DNA of 56,084 nucleotides from Bacillota bacterium. GTDB taxonomy: Bacteria; Bacillota; Clostridia; Christensenellales; Aristaeellaceae. Numbering within the stretch: the stretch's first letter is position 1; each line of letters opens with the position of its first letter. The notes beneath the pieces are model-generated. The model saw nothing but the letters and a program-made list of their open reading frames with translations, was not told the DNA's origin and did not search any database. The DNA is taken from positions 1 to 56,084 of the forward strand of contig JAEWTC010000125.1 of assembly GCA_023459675.1 (NCBI GenBank), given 5' to 3'. Both the position numbers and the translations under genes were made by a program. This document shows, in pieces, positions 35,348 through 42,476 of the stretch.

Positions 35348-35385
35348 GCCGCCGCAGGTTGTATACAGCCCGCGGCGGCTTTTTT
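35348..35385 (+). terminator. Terminator of tRNA-Leu
   Basis: GCCGCCGC (35348-35355) pairs with GCGGCGGC (35372-35379), extended by an inner GGTTG/CAGCC stem, then six T. Confidence 0.93.
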
Positions 35386-35429
35386 CACACTCCGTTTCAC
35401 GGTAAAGCCCGGAAATAAAGCCTTTGCGG

Positions 35430-35458
35430 TTGACGAAGCGCGTTATCTCCGTTATGAT
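35430..35458 (+). promoter_or_regulatory. Promoter of the hydrolase-lipoprotein pair
   Basis: TTGACG (35430-35435), 17 bp, TATGAT (35453-35458); 33 bases before the hydrolase start. The hexamers are identical to those of the tRNA promoter. Confidence 0.75.
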
Positions 35459-35490
35459 TAGACCATAATCACGCCATATGGGAGTATTTT

Positions 35491-36696
35491 ATGGTTCAAA
35501 CGGTTCTGTTTCTATCGTTATCGCTTATTATCGTTGTCCTTCTGGCGGTTCTTCTCTGCCTCCTGGCCGTGTTTGTGATCCGCGGTCTGCGCGCAAAAAG
35601 CAACCGGAGGCTCACGGTGTGGCTTCGCCGCCTGGCCATCTGCGCGGCGGCGCTTCTTGCGTTAAACGCGGCGCTGGTTGCCGCATCGCAGCTCATGGCC
35701 CATACGCCGCCGATTGTCAACAGCCGGGGCGAAACGGTGGAGGGCAGCATTGCGGAGCTTACGCAGCTGACGCTCAACGGCAGAAAACAGTGGATTTCAA
35801 TCCGCGGGCTCAACCGGAACAACCCGGTGCTGCTGTTTCTGGCGGGCGGGCCCGGCGGCACGCAGCTGGCAGCCGTGCGGCATGAGCTGCCGCAGCTGGA
35901 GGAACGCTTCGTCGTCGTCGGGTGGGATCAGCCCGGGGCAGGGAAATCCTTCGGTGCGGCAGACAGCGGTACGCTGACGCCGGAAACCTATGTGGAGGAC
36001 GGCTATGCCCTGACAGAATACCTGCAGGAAAGGTTCGCACAGCAGAAAATATACCTGATCGGCGAATCCTGGGGCAGCGCGCTGGGAATATTCCTGCTGG
36101 ACCGGCACCCCGAGGCCTATTCCGGGTTCATTGGCACCGGTCAGATGGTGGATTTCTCGGAAACGGAACGGCTGGATTATGAAAAAGCGCTGGAGATCGC
36201 GCTGGCAAACGGCAACCAGGCCATTGCGGATAGGCTGCTGGCTAACGGCCCCGCGCCGTATACCGGCGCGGACGTGGTTTGGAAGAGCGCTGCGTATCTG
36301 AATTATCTCTCCGGCGTCATGGCGGGCAACCCTGCGATTACCAACGCCGGATACCAGACGTTGCGCGATATCGCCTCCGAGGAGTACGGGCTTCTGGACC
36401 GTATCAACTATATCCGCGGCGTGATCGTCACCTTTGGCAAGGTATATCCGCAGCTGTACGGCGTCGATCTGCGCAAGGATTATCAAGCGCTTTCGGTTCC
36501 CGTGTGGTTTTTTCTGGGGCGGTATGATCTCAACGCGCCGCCTTCGCTGGCGGAGGAATACGCTGCGCTTCTGCAGGCGCCGCATAAAGAAATCGTCTGG
36601 TTTGAGCATTCCGGACATAGCCCGTGGATCAATGAGAACGAAAGATTCGCGCGGGAAGTGATCGCGCGCTTTCTGGGAAAGGATGGAAACGAATGA
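35491..36696 (+). CDS. Membrane-anchored alpha/beta hydrolase (proline iminopeptidase-like, S33)
   Basis: 401 aa from ATG 35491 with GGGAG upstream. Two N-terminal TM helices (about 4-30 and 46-66) then an alpha/beta hydrolase: FLAGGPGGTQ oxyanion region (about 116-125), nucleophile elbow GESWGS (about 191-196), acid GRYDLNAPP (about 349-357) and His in EHSGHSPW (about 372-379). The HGGPG variant and lid resemble proline iminopeptidases. Orientation of the catalytic domain relative to the membrane is not certain; substrate unknown. Its stop overlaps the lipoprotein gene by four bases. Confidence 0.88.
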   Translation: MVQTVLFLSLSLIIVVLLAVLLCLLAVFVIRGLRAKSNRRLTVWLRRLAICAAALLALNAALVAASQLMAHTPPIVNSRGETVEGSIAELTQLTLNGRKQWISIRGLNRNNPVLLFLAGGPGGTQLAAVRHELPQLEERFVVVGWDQPGAGKSFGAADSGTLTPETYVEDGYALTEYLQERFAQQKIYLIGESWGSALGIFLLDRHPEAYSGFIGTGQMVDFSETERLDYEKALEIALANGNQAIADRLLANGPAPYTGADVVWKSAAYLNYLSGVMAGNPAITNAGYQTLRDIASEEYGLLDRINYIRGVIVTFGKVYPQLYGVDLRKDYQALSVPVWFFLGRYDLNAPPSLAEEYAALLQAPHKEIVWFEHSGHSPWINENERFAREVIARFLGKDGNE

Positions 36697-37070
36697 AGCT
36701 TTGGCGAAAAAGGATCGGGTTGATGCTGATCGTCGCGGTGGCGGTTATGCTGCTGGCGGCCTGCGTGCCGCAGGGAAGCGTGCTGATTCAGGAGAAGGAG
36801 CAGGGCGCGGCGTTTGACGTTACCTTTCAGGACTGGAGCAAGCAGGAGAAGTTCACCATGCAGCTCGCCGGGGGAGACGAAGTGCGCATCGCCGTTCAAT
36901 GCACGAAGGGCAGCCTGGCGCTCACGGTAACCGGTGAGGACGGAAGCCAGCCGTATGTCGGCAACACCCTGACCGAACTGGCCTTCACGCTCACCGTTGA
37001 AAAAACCGGCGCGTATACCTTTGCCATGGCCGGGTCGAGCGCGACCGGCACCCTGACTGCCGCCAAGTAA
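36693..37070 (+). CDS. Small putative lipoprotein, function unknown
   Basis: 125 aa. Lipoprotein signal with lipobox LLAAC (Cys24), then a beta-rich soluble domain of about 100 residues (FDVTFQDWSKQEKF, LALTVTGEDG, GAYTFAMAGSSATG). It starts inside the preceding hydrolase stop (ATGA), so both are co-translated and may act together outside the membrane. I do not recognise a family. Confidence 0.75.
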   Translation: MKLWRKRIGLMLIVAVAVMLLAACVPQGSVLIQEKEQGAAFDVTFQDWSKQEKFTMQLAGGDEVRIAVQCTKGSLALTVTGEDGSQPYVGNTLTELAFTLTVEKTGAYTFAMAGSSATGTLTAAK

Positions 37071-37085
37071 CGGCTTAGAAAACGC

Positions 37086-37120
37086 AAACGCGCGGCGGAA
37101 CATTGTTCCGCCGCGCGTTT
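37086..37120. terminator. Bidirectional terminator
   Basis: 16-bp perfect stem (37086-37101 with 37105-37120) around ATT, with short T-tracts in both directions, between convergent lipoprotein and sdaAA genes. Confidence 0.85.
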
Positions 37121-37136
37121 CCTTTGCCGCCTTTTC

Positions 37137-37982
37137 CTACAGGGGCTGTGCCGCGCTGCGGCAGGCGCACGCCGCGCACCCGCCCTCTCCGGTTTCGCGT
37201 AAGGAGGGCGGCAGAGCGTTTCCCACGTCCTTCATGGCGGAAATCAACTCGTCGCAGGCGATGGGGCAAACGACGCCCGCCAGCGCCATCTGCGCGGAAC
37301 AGAGCGCCTGCGCCGCGCCGGAGGCGTTGCGGTACACGCAGGGGATTTCCACAAGCCCGCCAACAGGGTCGCATACCAAGCCCATGGTGTTCATCAGCAC
37401 AAAGCCGCACGCGCTGACCGCCTGGTCGTCCGTGCCCCGCATCAGATGTACGAACGCGGCCGCGGCCATGGCTGCCGCCGTGCCGGTTTCGGCCTGGCAG
37501 CCGCCTTCCGCGCCGCTGACGCTTGCCTGGATGGCAATCACCCGGCCGATTGCCGCCGCCGTGAACATGGCCTCAACCACCGCCGCGTCCGGCAGCGCGA
37601 ACTGCTCCTGCGCGGCAATCAGAACGCCGGGCAAAATACCGCAGCTCCCGGCAGTCGGCGCAGCAACGATCTTGCCCATGCAGGCGTTGTTTTCCGCAAT
37701 GGCCAGCGCGTAGGGGAGCGCCTTGGCGGAAAGCCCGTACAGCGTGCCGTCCGCGGCGCTCAGCAGCTTGGCCGCGTCGCCGCCAACCCGACCGGACACC
37801 GAGCGCAGGCCGGGCGCAAGGCCCTCGCGGAGGCTATCTTTCATCACGGTAAGCCGTTCCCGCATGGTTTGCAGGACGGCTTCCTCGGTGGTCATCTTTT
37901 CCTGCGCCTGCCAGGCGATCGCGGCCTTGCTGATGGACCCGTGTTTCTTGGCCGCGTCCAGAAGCGATAATATGGTATCCAT
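37137..37982 (-). CDS. sdaAA: L-serine dehydratase, iron-sulfur-dependent, alpha subunit
   Basis: 281 aa. It converts L-serine to pyruvate and ammonia using an oxygen-labile 4Fe-4S cluster together with SdaAB. Conserved Cys-containing motifs are present: APTAGSCGILPG (about 108-119), GAEGGCQAETG (about 157-167), GLVCDPVGGLVEIPC (about 199-213). The C terminus is Cys-rich (GGCAACAC). Fifteen bases after sdaAB. Confidence 0.94.
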   Translation of the reverse strand: MDTILSLLDAAKKHGSISKAAIAWQAQEKMTTEEAVLQTMRERLTVMKDSLREGLAPGLRSVSGRVGGDAAKLLSAADGTLYGLSAKALPYALAIAENNACMGKIVAAPTAGSCGILPGVLIAAQEQFALPDAAVVEAMFTAAAIGRVIAIQASVSGAEGGCQAETGTAAAMAAAAFVHLMRGTDDQAVSACGFVLMNTMGLVCDPVGGLVEIPCVYRNASGAAQALCSAQMALAGVVCPIACDELISAMKDVGNALPPSLRETGEGGCAACACRSAAQPL

Positions 37983-37997
37983 ACTCGGTTCATTCCT

Positions 37998-38669
37998 TTA
38001 CGGTTCCTGGGCAAATGGCAGATAGGCCACGCTGTGCACGTTTTCCAGCGATTGCAGCGCGTCCGCCAGCGCCTTTTCCGCATGTCCGTCAATTTCCAGC
38101 GCCACCATGGCGTCCCCGCCCGGCGAGGTGCGCGAAACGAGCATGGAGGCGATGTTGATGCGCGCGGCGGCAATCTGCCGCGTGATGGTGGCAATCATGC
38201 CGGGCTGATCCAGGTAATGGATCACGAACGTGTTCGCGTGCCCGGCGATGTTCGTTTCGTGCCCGTCGATGGCAAGGATGCGGATCTCCCCGCCGCCAAT
38301 GGACGCCGCCAGCACCTTGACGGCATGGTTCTGGTCGTCCCTCAGGTCGATCAATACGGTGTTAGGGTGCGCGTTTTTCAGCGTCATCGGATAGAATTCC
38401 ACTAAAAACCCCACTTGTTTGGCAACCTCCGCGCTTTGGCGCAGGCGGGGATCGTCGATGCGCATACCCAGCATCCCGCCGGTCAGCGCCTTGTCCGTAC
38501 CGTGGCCGACGTAGGTTTTCTGAAACGATCCGCACAGCCCCACGCGCGCGCTTTTGGGCTTGCCCGCAATCAGCATCCGCGCCGCATAGCCGATGCGCGC
38601 CGCGCCCGCCGTGTGGCTGGAACTTGGCCCGATCATCACCGGGCCTACGATATCAAACAGATCCGGCAC
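37998..38669 (-). CDS. sdaAB: L-serine dehydratase, iron-sulfur-dependent, beta subunit
   Basis: 223 aa from GTG 38669 (MPDLFDIVGPVMIGPSSSHT), with GGGGGAGG upstream; the longer frame to 38819 adds about 50 non-conserved residues. Signature GPSSSHTAGAARIG (about 12-25). C-terminal ACT domain (about 148-220, HYLDQPGMIATITRQIAAA) may sense serine. Directly upstream of sdaAA in one operon. Confidence 0.93.
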   Translation of the reverse strand: MPDLFDIVGPVMIGPSSSHTAGAARIGYAARMLIAGKPKSARVGLCGSFQKTYVGHGTDKALTGGMLGMRIDDPRLRQSAEVAKQVGFLVEFYPMTLKNAHPNTVLIDLRDDQNHAVKVLAASIGGGEIRILAIDGHETNIAGHANTFVIHYLDQPGMIATITRQIAAARINIASMLVSRTSPGGDAMVALEIDGHAEKALADALQSLENVHSVAYLPFAQEP

Positions 38670-38743
38670 ACCCGCACCTCCCCCAAGCGAATACGCATTT
38701 TTAAGATCTAGCGTCTGCCGCAGTCCATGCGGCCGCCGCAGGT

Positions 38744-38772
38744 TTGCGCCGCCGTATTCCGCGTTGTATGAT
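38744..38772 (+). promoter_or_regulatory. Promoter of fthC
   Basis: TTGCGC (38744-38749), 17 bp, TATGAT (38767-38772), 69 bases before the fthC start codon, in the divergent gap with sdaAB. Confidence 0.6.
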
Positions 38773-38840
38773 AGGATGAAGTATAGTGGATAAACGATCC
38801 ATTGTCCAGCGGGGAGCATTCAAAAGGGAGGCAATCAACG

Positions 38841-39410
38841 ATGCAGGATGTGTTGCGGCAAGAGAAAGCCATCCTTCGGCAAGCGCTGCGGGAGCAGACC
38901 CAAGCCCTGCCGGAGGACTACCTTGCGCGCTCGGACCAGGGAATAGCGGAAACGCTTCTCACCCTCGATCTGTGGAAACAAGCGCGCACCGTGTTTCTGT
39001 ACGTGAGCGTCGGCAAAGAGCCGGATACCCGCGCCTTGCTTACCGCCGCGTGGAAAGCTGGAAAAACGGCAGCCGTGCCGCGGGTGCTTCCGGACGGGAT
39101 CATGGAAGCGCGCGTGATCCGCACGCTCGATGATCTCACCGAAAGCAACTTCGGCATCCCGGAGCCCGGCGCAAACAGCCCGCTGTTGCCGCCGGACGCA
39201 CTGGAGCTGATCGTCGTTCCGTGCGTCGCCGCGGACCGGCAAGGCAACCGCCTCGGGCACGGCGGGGGGTATTACGACCGCTACCTAGCGAAAACCAACT
39301 GCCCCTCCGTGTGCCTGTGCCGCGCCCGCCTCCTGCAAACCGCGCTGCCGCACGGCGCGCTGGACAGAGTGGTAGATTTTATTATTACTGAAAAGGAGTT
39401 ATTAGGGTAG
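38841..39410 (+). CDS. fthC: 5-formyltetrahydrofolate cyclo-ligase
   Basis: 189 aa from ATG 38841 with AAGGGAGG upstream. The ATP/substrate motif GHGGGYYDRYL is at about 147-157 and VPCVAADRQGNRLG precedes it. It converts 5-formyl-THF to 5,10-methenyl-THF. It is the last GC-rich gene before an abrupt shift to AT-rich DNA; its stop is at 39408-39410. Confidence 0.93.
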   Translation: MQDVLRQEKAILRQALREQTQALPEDYLARSDQGIAETLLTLDLWKQARTVFLYVSVGKEPDTRALLTAAWKAGKTAAVPRVLPDGIMEARVIRTLDDLTESNFGIPEPGANSPLLPPDALELIVVPCVAADRQGNRLGHGGGYYDRYLAKTNCPSVCLCRARLLQTALPHGALDRVVDFIITEKELLG

Positions 39411-39548
39411 TATTGTGCTTTATATAACTTAATGCACACTTATATTTTAAACAATCCCAAGTTAACAATAAGAAGTATCAAACGCTCTATTTATTGTGGG
39501 TTATTTTCTATAGATAAAGAGAACCTGCCTAAAAAGTAGTTTTATGGA
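39411..39548. other. AT-rich leader, left flank of the invertible segment
   Basis: 138 bp, much richer in A/T than the preceding DNA, no gene. A possible plus-strand promoter is TTAACA (39462-39467), 18 bp, TCTATT (39486-39491), reading into the inverted repeat. In such AT-rich sequence weak matches arise by chance, so this is tentative. Confidence 0.35.
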
Positions 39549-39612
39549 AGGATGTGATAATTCCTAATTATCGTATATAAGCGATTTTGAGGTACTTTAT
39601 GGAAACAATTGA
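39549..39612 (+). repeat. Left 64-bp inverted repeat (IR-L)
   Basis: Exactly 64 bases, identical to the reverse complement of 41296-41359. It contains the palindrome GATAATTCCTAATTATC (39556-39572, 7-bp arms, 3-bp centre), then GAGGT as ribosome-binding site, the ATG at 39599 and codons for Met-Glu-Thr-Ile. Identity stops at the fifth codon. Confidence 0.97.
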
Positions 39613-40597
39613 AAACAGATTTGCTTTGAAGCTTCTGAAAAAAGCGACTGATGATGACTACGCAGTAGCGCTACGTATTTACTCAAATGAAACACCTCTA
39701 GACATCAGAACAAATACAAATGAATTCACTTATTGGCTAAATAAAAGTAACGTGACTACACCATTTGATCTACTTATGTTTTGTTTGTTTCTAGACGGGA
39801 ATATTGTCGGTTTTTCACAATTGGCCTATTTAAAAAAGACAAAGGTAATTATTCTCGATTATATTACGCTCAAGGAACCCTATCGCTTAAATTCAGTCTT
39901 TCTAGTATTCTTTAGTATGTTACAGAATTATATTTCTCAAGAAAATATTGAAGTTGCCTTTTATGTTGCAGAAATAAGCAATAAAAATGACGGTAAAGAT
40001 ATTGATAGAGAAAGCGCATTCTATAAAAGGATCGTATGTTTAGAAGGGTTTGGACAAGTTGATTGTAAATACTATAATTTCCCCTTAGGTTTAAACAACC
40101 ATGAGAGTTGCTTTGATTCTCTTATGTTTATTAAGTCTGTTGACGTCGTGAAAAGTATCACACGAGAGACTTTTCTTGCAATAGTGTATTCGATTTGCTT
40201 CGAATACTACCTTGTTTGGTATAGTGAGTTTTTAAGCCCTGATGAGATTGATGAATATAGGACTAAGCTAGAAACATATTACAAGTCCATTGAAAAGCAG
40301 TGCCCAAATTGTAATGACGTTGCTGTCAAATATCCTGCATGTCCTCTGTTCTCGAGCAACAATTTTAATAAAACGTCTGGAATTATACCAGCGAAGAAAA
40401 TGCAAACAACGGCAGGGATATCATTATTAGCATTTTTGGTTTTTATCGCTCCAGTTATTCTTATAGGTCTTTATACCTATATTCTACCACTAATAAACGT
40501 ACAATTCTCGGCTACAAGTACCTTTGTTGGAACTGTAATCGCAGCTCTCGTTTCATCAATTTCGGCATACGTCTTAACAAAAAGGAAGAGTAAGTAG
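39599..40597 (+). CDS. GNAT-like protein with two C-terminal membrane helices
   Basis: 332 aa from ATG 39599, whose GAGGT site and first four codons lie in IR-L; the TTG at 39587 is upstream of that site. Residues about 10-170 look like an acyltransferase (GNAT) fold: LFLDGNIVGFSQLAYL (about 60-75), VIILDYITLKEPYRLNSVF, then a Cys pair CPNC (about 236) and two TM helices (about 273-296 and 308-325) at the C terminus. A/T-rich codon use unlike neighbours marks it as acquired. No close family recognised; catalytic competence unproven. Convergent with the methyltransferase gene. Confidence 0.7.
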   Translation: METIENRFALKLLKKATDDDYAVALRIYSNETPLDIRTNTNEFTYWLNKSNVTTPFDLLMFCLFLDGNIVGFSQLAYLKKTKVIILDYITLKEPYRLNSVFLVFFSMLQNYISQENIEVAFYVAEISNKNDGKDIDRESAFYKRIVCLEGFGQVDCKYYNFPLGLNNHESCFDSLMFIKSVDVVKSITRETFLAIVYSICFEYYLVWYSEFLSPDEIDEYRTKLETYYKSIEKQCPNCNDVAVKYPACPLFSSNNFNKTSGIIPAKKMQTTAGISLLAFLVFIAPVILIGLYTYILPLINVQFSATSTFVGTVIAALVSSISAYVLTKRKSK

Positions 40598-40598
40598 T

Positions 40599-41309
40599 TT
40601 ATTTTCTTATTGCACATAGTATAATATTCGCAGCATGTTTTGATAAAAAACGGATTCGTCGGGTTATCCAATCTAGTTTAGCATATGGAGATGCATGGTT
40701 TTCATCGTGAAAAAGTGAATAATCGAGACTACTTAAAATGTGGAATCGACGCAAATTGCAAATTAGTAAATTACTTGCCAACAATAATGACTTGATATAT
40801 TCTTCTGAGTAAACCCACAGTTTATGTTGTTCATGAAAGTATTGCGTCGTAACAATCGCACATGGTTGTTTATATTGTCGAATATTTCTATACTCATAAC
40901 TGCCACTGCTTTCAAACTCCAAAATCAGCTTGCCTCCTGGTTTAAGTACTCTTGCTAATTCTGCAACGGCAACTGCTGCGTCACAATAGTTAAGTACTGA
41001 TCCTACGCAAATAATCGTTGAAAACTCATCATTAGGGAAAGGTAAGCTTTCTATACTTGCAACAGTTGAATTACGAAATGAAGCGATTTTATTGGCGGCG
41101 ATATCAACATGATACATTTGACTTTTTAAGCCATATGTATTCCCTCCAGATCCCGCATTTAAGATAAGACCTGAGTCATCCTGTGTGTACTCTTGCAAAT
41201 ACTTACAGATTTCACTTTGTGATCTTATATGCCATCTATCATCTGTTGGCCAAACGGTTGTGGCGTTTTCATAAAACTCCTTAACAGCATTCTTATCAAT
41301 TGTTTCCAT
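40599..41309 (-). CDS. Class I SAM-dependent methyltransferase
   Basis: 236 aa from ATG 41309, inside IR-R, so it shares the GAGGT site and the N-terminal Met-Glu-Thr-Ile with its partner. Rossmann motifs: motif I LILNAGSGGNTYG (about 48-60), VDIAANKI (about 68-75), LPFPNDEFSTIICVGSVLNY (about 88-107) and LARVLKPGGKLILEFE (about 118-133). Resembles small-molecule or lipid methyltransferases (UbiE-like); target unknown. A/T-rich like its partner. Confidence 0.8.
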   Translation of the reverse strand: METIDKNAVKEFYENATTVWPTDDRWHIRSQSEICKYLQEYTQDDSGLILNAGSGGNTYGLKSQMYHVDIAANKIASFRNSTVASIESLPFPNDEFSTIICVGSVLNYCDAAVAVAELARVLKPGGKLILEFESSGSYEYRNIRQYKQPCAIVTTQYFHEQHKLWVYSEEYIKSLLLASNLLICNLRRFHILSSLDYSLFHDENHASPYAKLDWITRRIRFLSKHAANIILCAIRK

Positions 41310-41359
41310 AAAGTACCTCAAAATCGCTTATATACGATAATTAGGAATTATCACATCCT
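41296..41359 (-). repeat. Right 64-bp inverted repeat (IR-R)
   Basis: Reverse complement of IR-L over all 64 bases, with the same palindrome at 41336-41352, ribosome-binding site and start codon, here serving the methyltransferase gene. Confidence 0.97.
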
Positions 41360-41388
41360 ATTTTGTCATAATCTGTACTATAAGTCAA
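41360..41388 (-). promoter_or_regulatory. Candidate fixed promoter outside IR-R
   Basis: Minus strand: TTGACT (41383-41388), 17 bp, CAAAAT (41360-41365), between the recombinase stop and IR-R and pointing into the segment. The -35 is good, the -10 moderate. It would transcribe whichever gene lies at the right end. Confidence 0.4.
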
Positions 41389-41391
41389 CGC

Positions 41392-42342
41392 TCAGTTGTT
41401 TGCTGCCAGGAAATTTGTGTTCATCTGACACCTAGGATGACTTTGCTTCAGCACTTCCCTCAATCTGCCTGTCGTAAGATGTATATAGATCTGCGTCGTA
41501 TTGATGGAAGCATGGCCAAGAAGTTCCTGGATAACCTTGAGGTCAACGTTATTTTCAAGAAGCATGGAAGCAAATGTATGCCGAAACATGTGCGGCGTGA
41601 TTCGTTTTTTCAATAAGCCGGAAGCTGCGCGTTTCGTTAAACGGCGGATGTTTTCCTCATGTATCCGCGTATTGCGTTGATTGATAAAGAAGTACTCGGC
41701 TGAAGGATGAAGCTTTGTGCGCAGAGCAGCATACTCTTTCAGCAGCCGTAGAACTTCTGAGGACGCTATATAGATCACGCGCTCTTTGTTCCCCTTGCCT
41801 ATTACGCGAATATAGGCTTCCGACAGGTTGACAGAACTTACCCTTAACTGGCATAATTCGCCGACACGGATGCCCGTGGAAAACAGCATTTCGATACACG
41901 AAATATCCCGGAAGACCATAAAACGTTCATGTTCTGACAACTCGGGCCGGTTCTTTGCATAGAGGGCATGAAGAATGGTTTGTATTTCCTGACGATCCAT
42001 CGTTTTTGGCAACCGCTTGGGCTCTTTAAACTTGATTCTGATTTTGCGAAACGGATTGGCAAGGATGATATCTTCAAACTCTAGCTGGTTGAAAAAAGCT
42101 TTCAGGCAGGCGATCTTGCGTTTACATGTCTGCGGCGCGTATTTTGCCAGAATGGCGTTCACGTATTCCTGCAGATGGTATTTGTTGATGTCTGCCGCTT
42201 GTTGAACATCCGGACATATGGTTGATAGGAATGCCAAAAACTGCGCCAGATCCAGCCGATATGCGCGCAGAGTATTTGATGATAAAAGCTTTCCGTACTC
42301 ACAATGCTTTAAATATTCGTCCGTTTGTTGTTTCAGCTGCAT
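41392..42342 (-). CDS. Tyrosine recombinase (XerC/D-like) next to the inverted repeat
   Basis: 316 aa, full length. N-terminal SAM-like core-binding domain (about 1-100), catalytic domain with the whole active site: Arg159 (TGIRVGELC), Lys183 (GKGNKER), His251 and Arg254 (HMFRHTFAS), His277 (LLGHASI) and Tyr286 (TQIYIHL). Such enzymes catalyse site-specific inversion or integration. It lies just outside the 64-bp repeats, with intermediate base composition, which makes it the natural candidate to flip the segment. The 134-bp gap after it (42343-42476) is AT-rich with no gene seen. Confidence 0.92.
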   Translation of the reverse strand: MQLKQQTDEYLKHCEYGKLLSSNTLRAYRLDLAQFLAFLSTICPDVQQAADINKYHLQEYVNAILAKYAPQTCKRKIACLKAFFNQLEFEDIILANPFRKIRIKFKEPKRLPKTMDRQEIQTILHALYAKNRPELSEHERFMVFRDISCIEMLFSTGIRVGELCQLRVSSVNLSEAYIRVIGKGNKERVIYIASSEVLRLLKEYAALRTKLHPSAEYFFINQRNTRIHEENIRRLTKRAASGLLKKRITPHMFRHTFASMLLENNVDLKVIQELLGHASINTTQIYIHLTTGRLREVLKQSHPRCQMNTNFLAANN

Positions 42343-42476
42343 ACTCCATCATGCTCCAATTCGTTTTCTTACGATTGTAGCGCACATGATTTTGTATGAA
42401 TAGAAATCTAGAGAACAGATTATGGACTGTGAGCTTTGTTGCATTGTATTTGTTTGAGCTTGAGAATGTTAATCCG

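Larger units (their letters stand above)
39549..41359. mobile_element. Predicted invertible two-gene segment (1,811 bp)
   Basis: The segment is bounded by the two perfect 64-bp inverted repeats and contains two complete convergent genes whose stop codons are one base apart (40597 and 40599). A tyrosine recombinase gene lies 32 bp beyond the right repeat. Inversion would leave both reading frames intact and simply exchange their positions. The inversion itself is inference; the geometry is seen directly. Confidence 0.8.

Noticed and set aside
39587..41321. TTG start codons giving the longer N terminus MRYF for both cargo genes
   Set aside because: The GAGGT ribosome-binding site lies between that TTG and the ATG, so the ATG (39599; 41309) is the supported start.
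39411..42476. Prophage or integrative element remnant
   Set aside because: There is a recombinase but no structural, replication or conjugation genes and no flanking att-like direct repeats that I can find; the inverted-repeat geometry fits a local inversion better.
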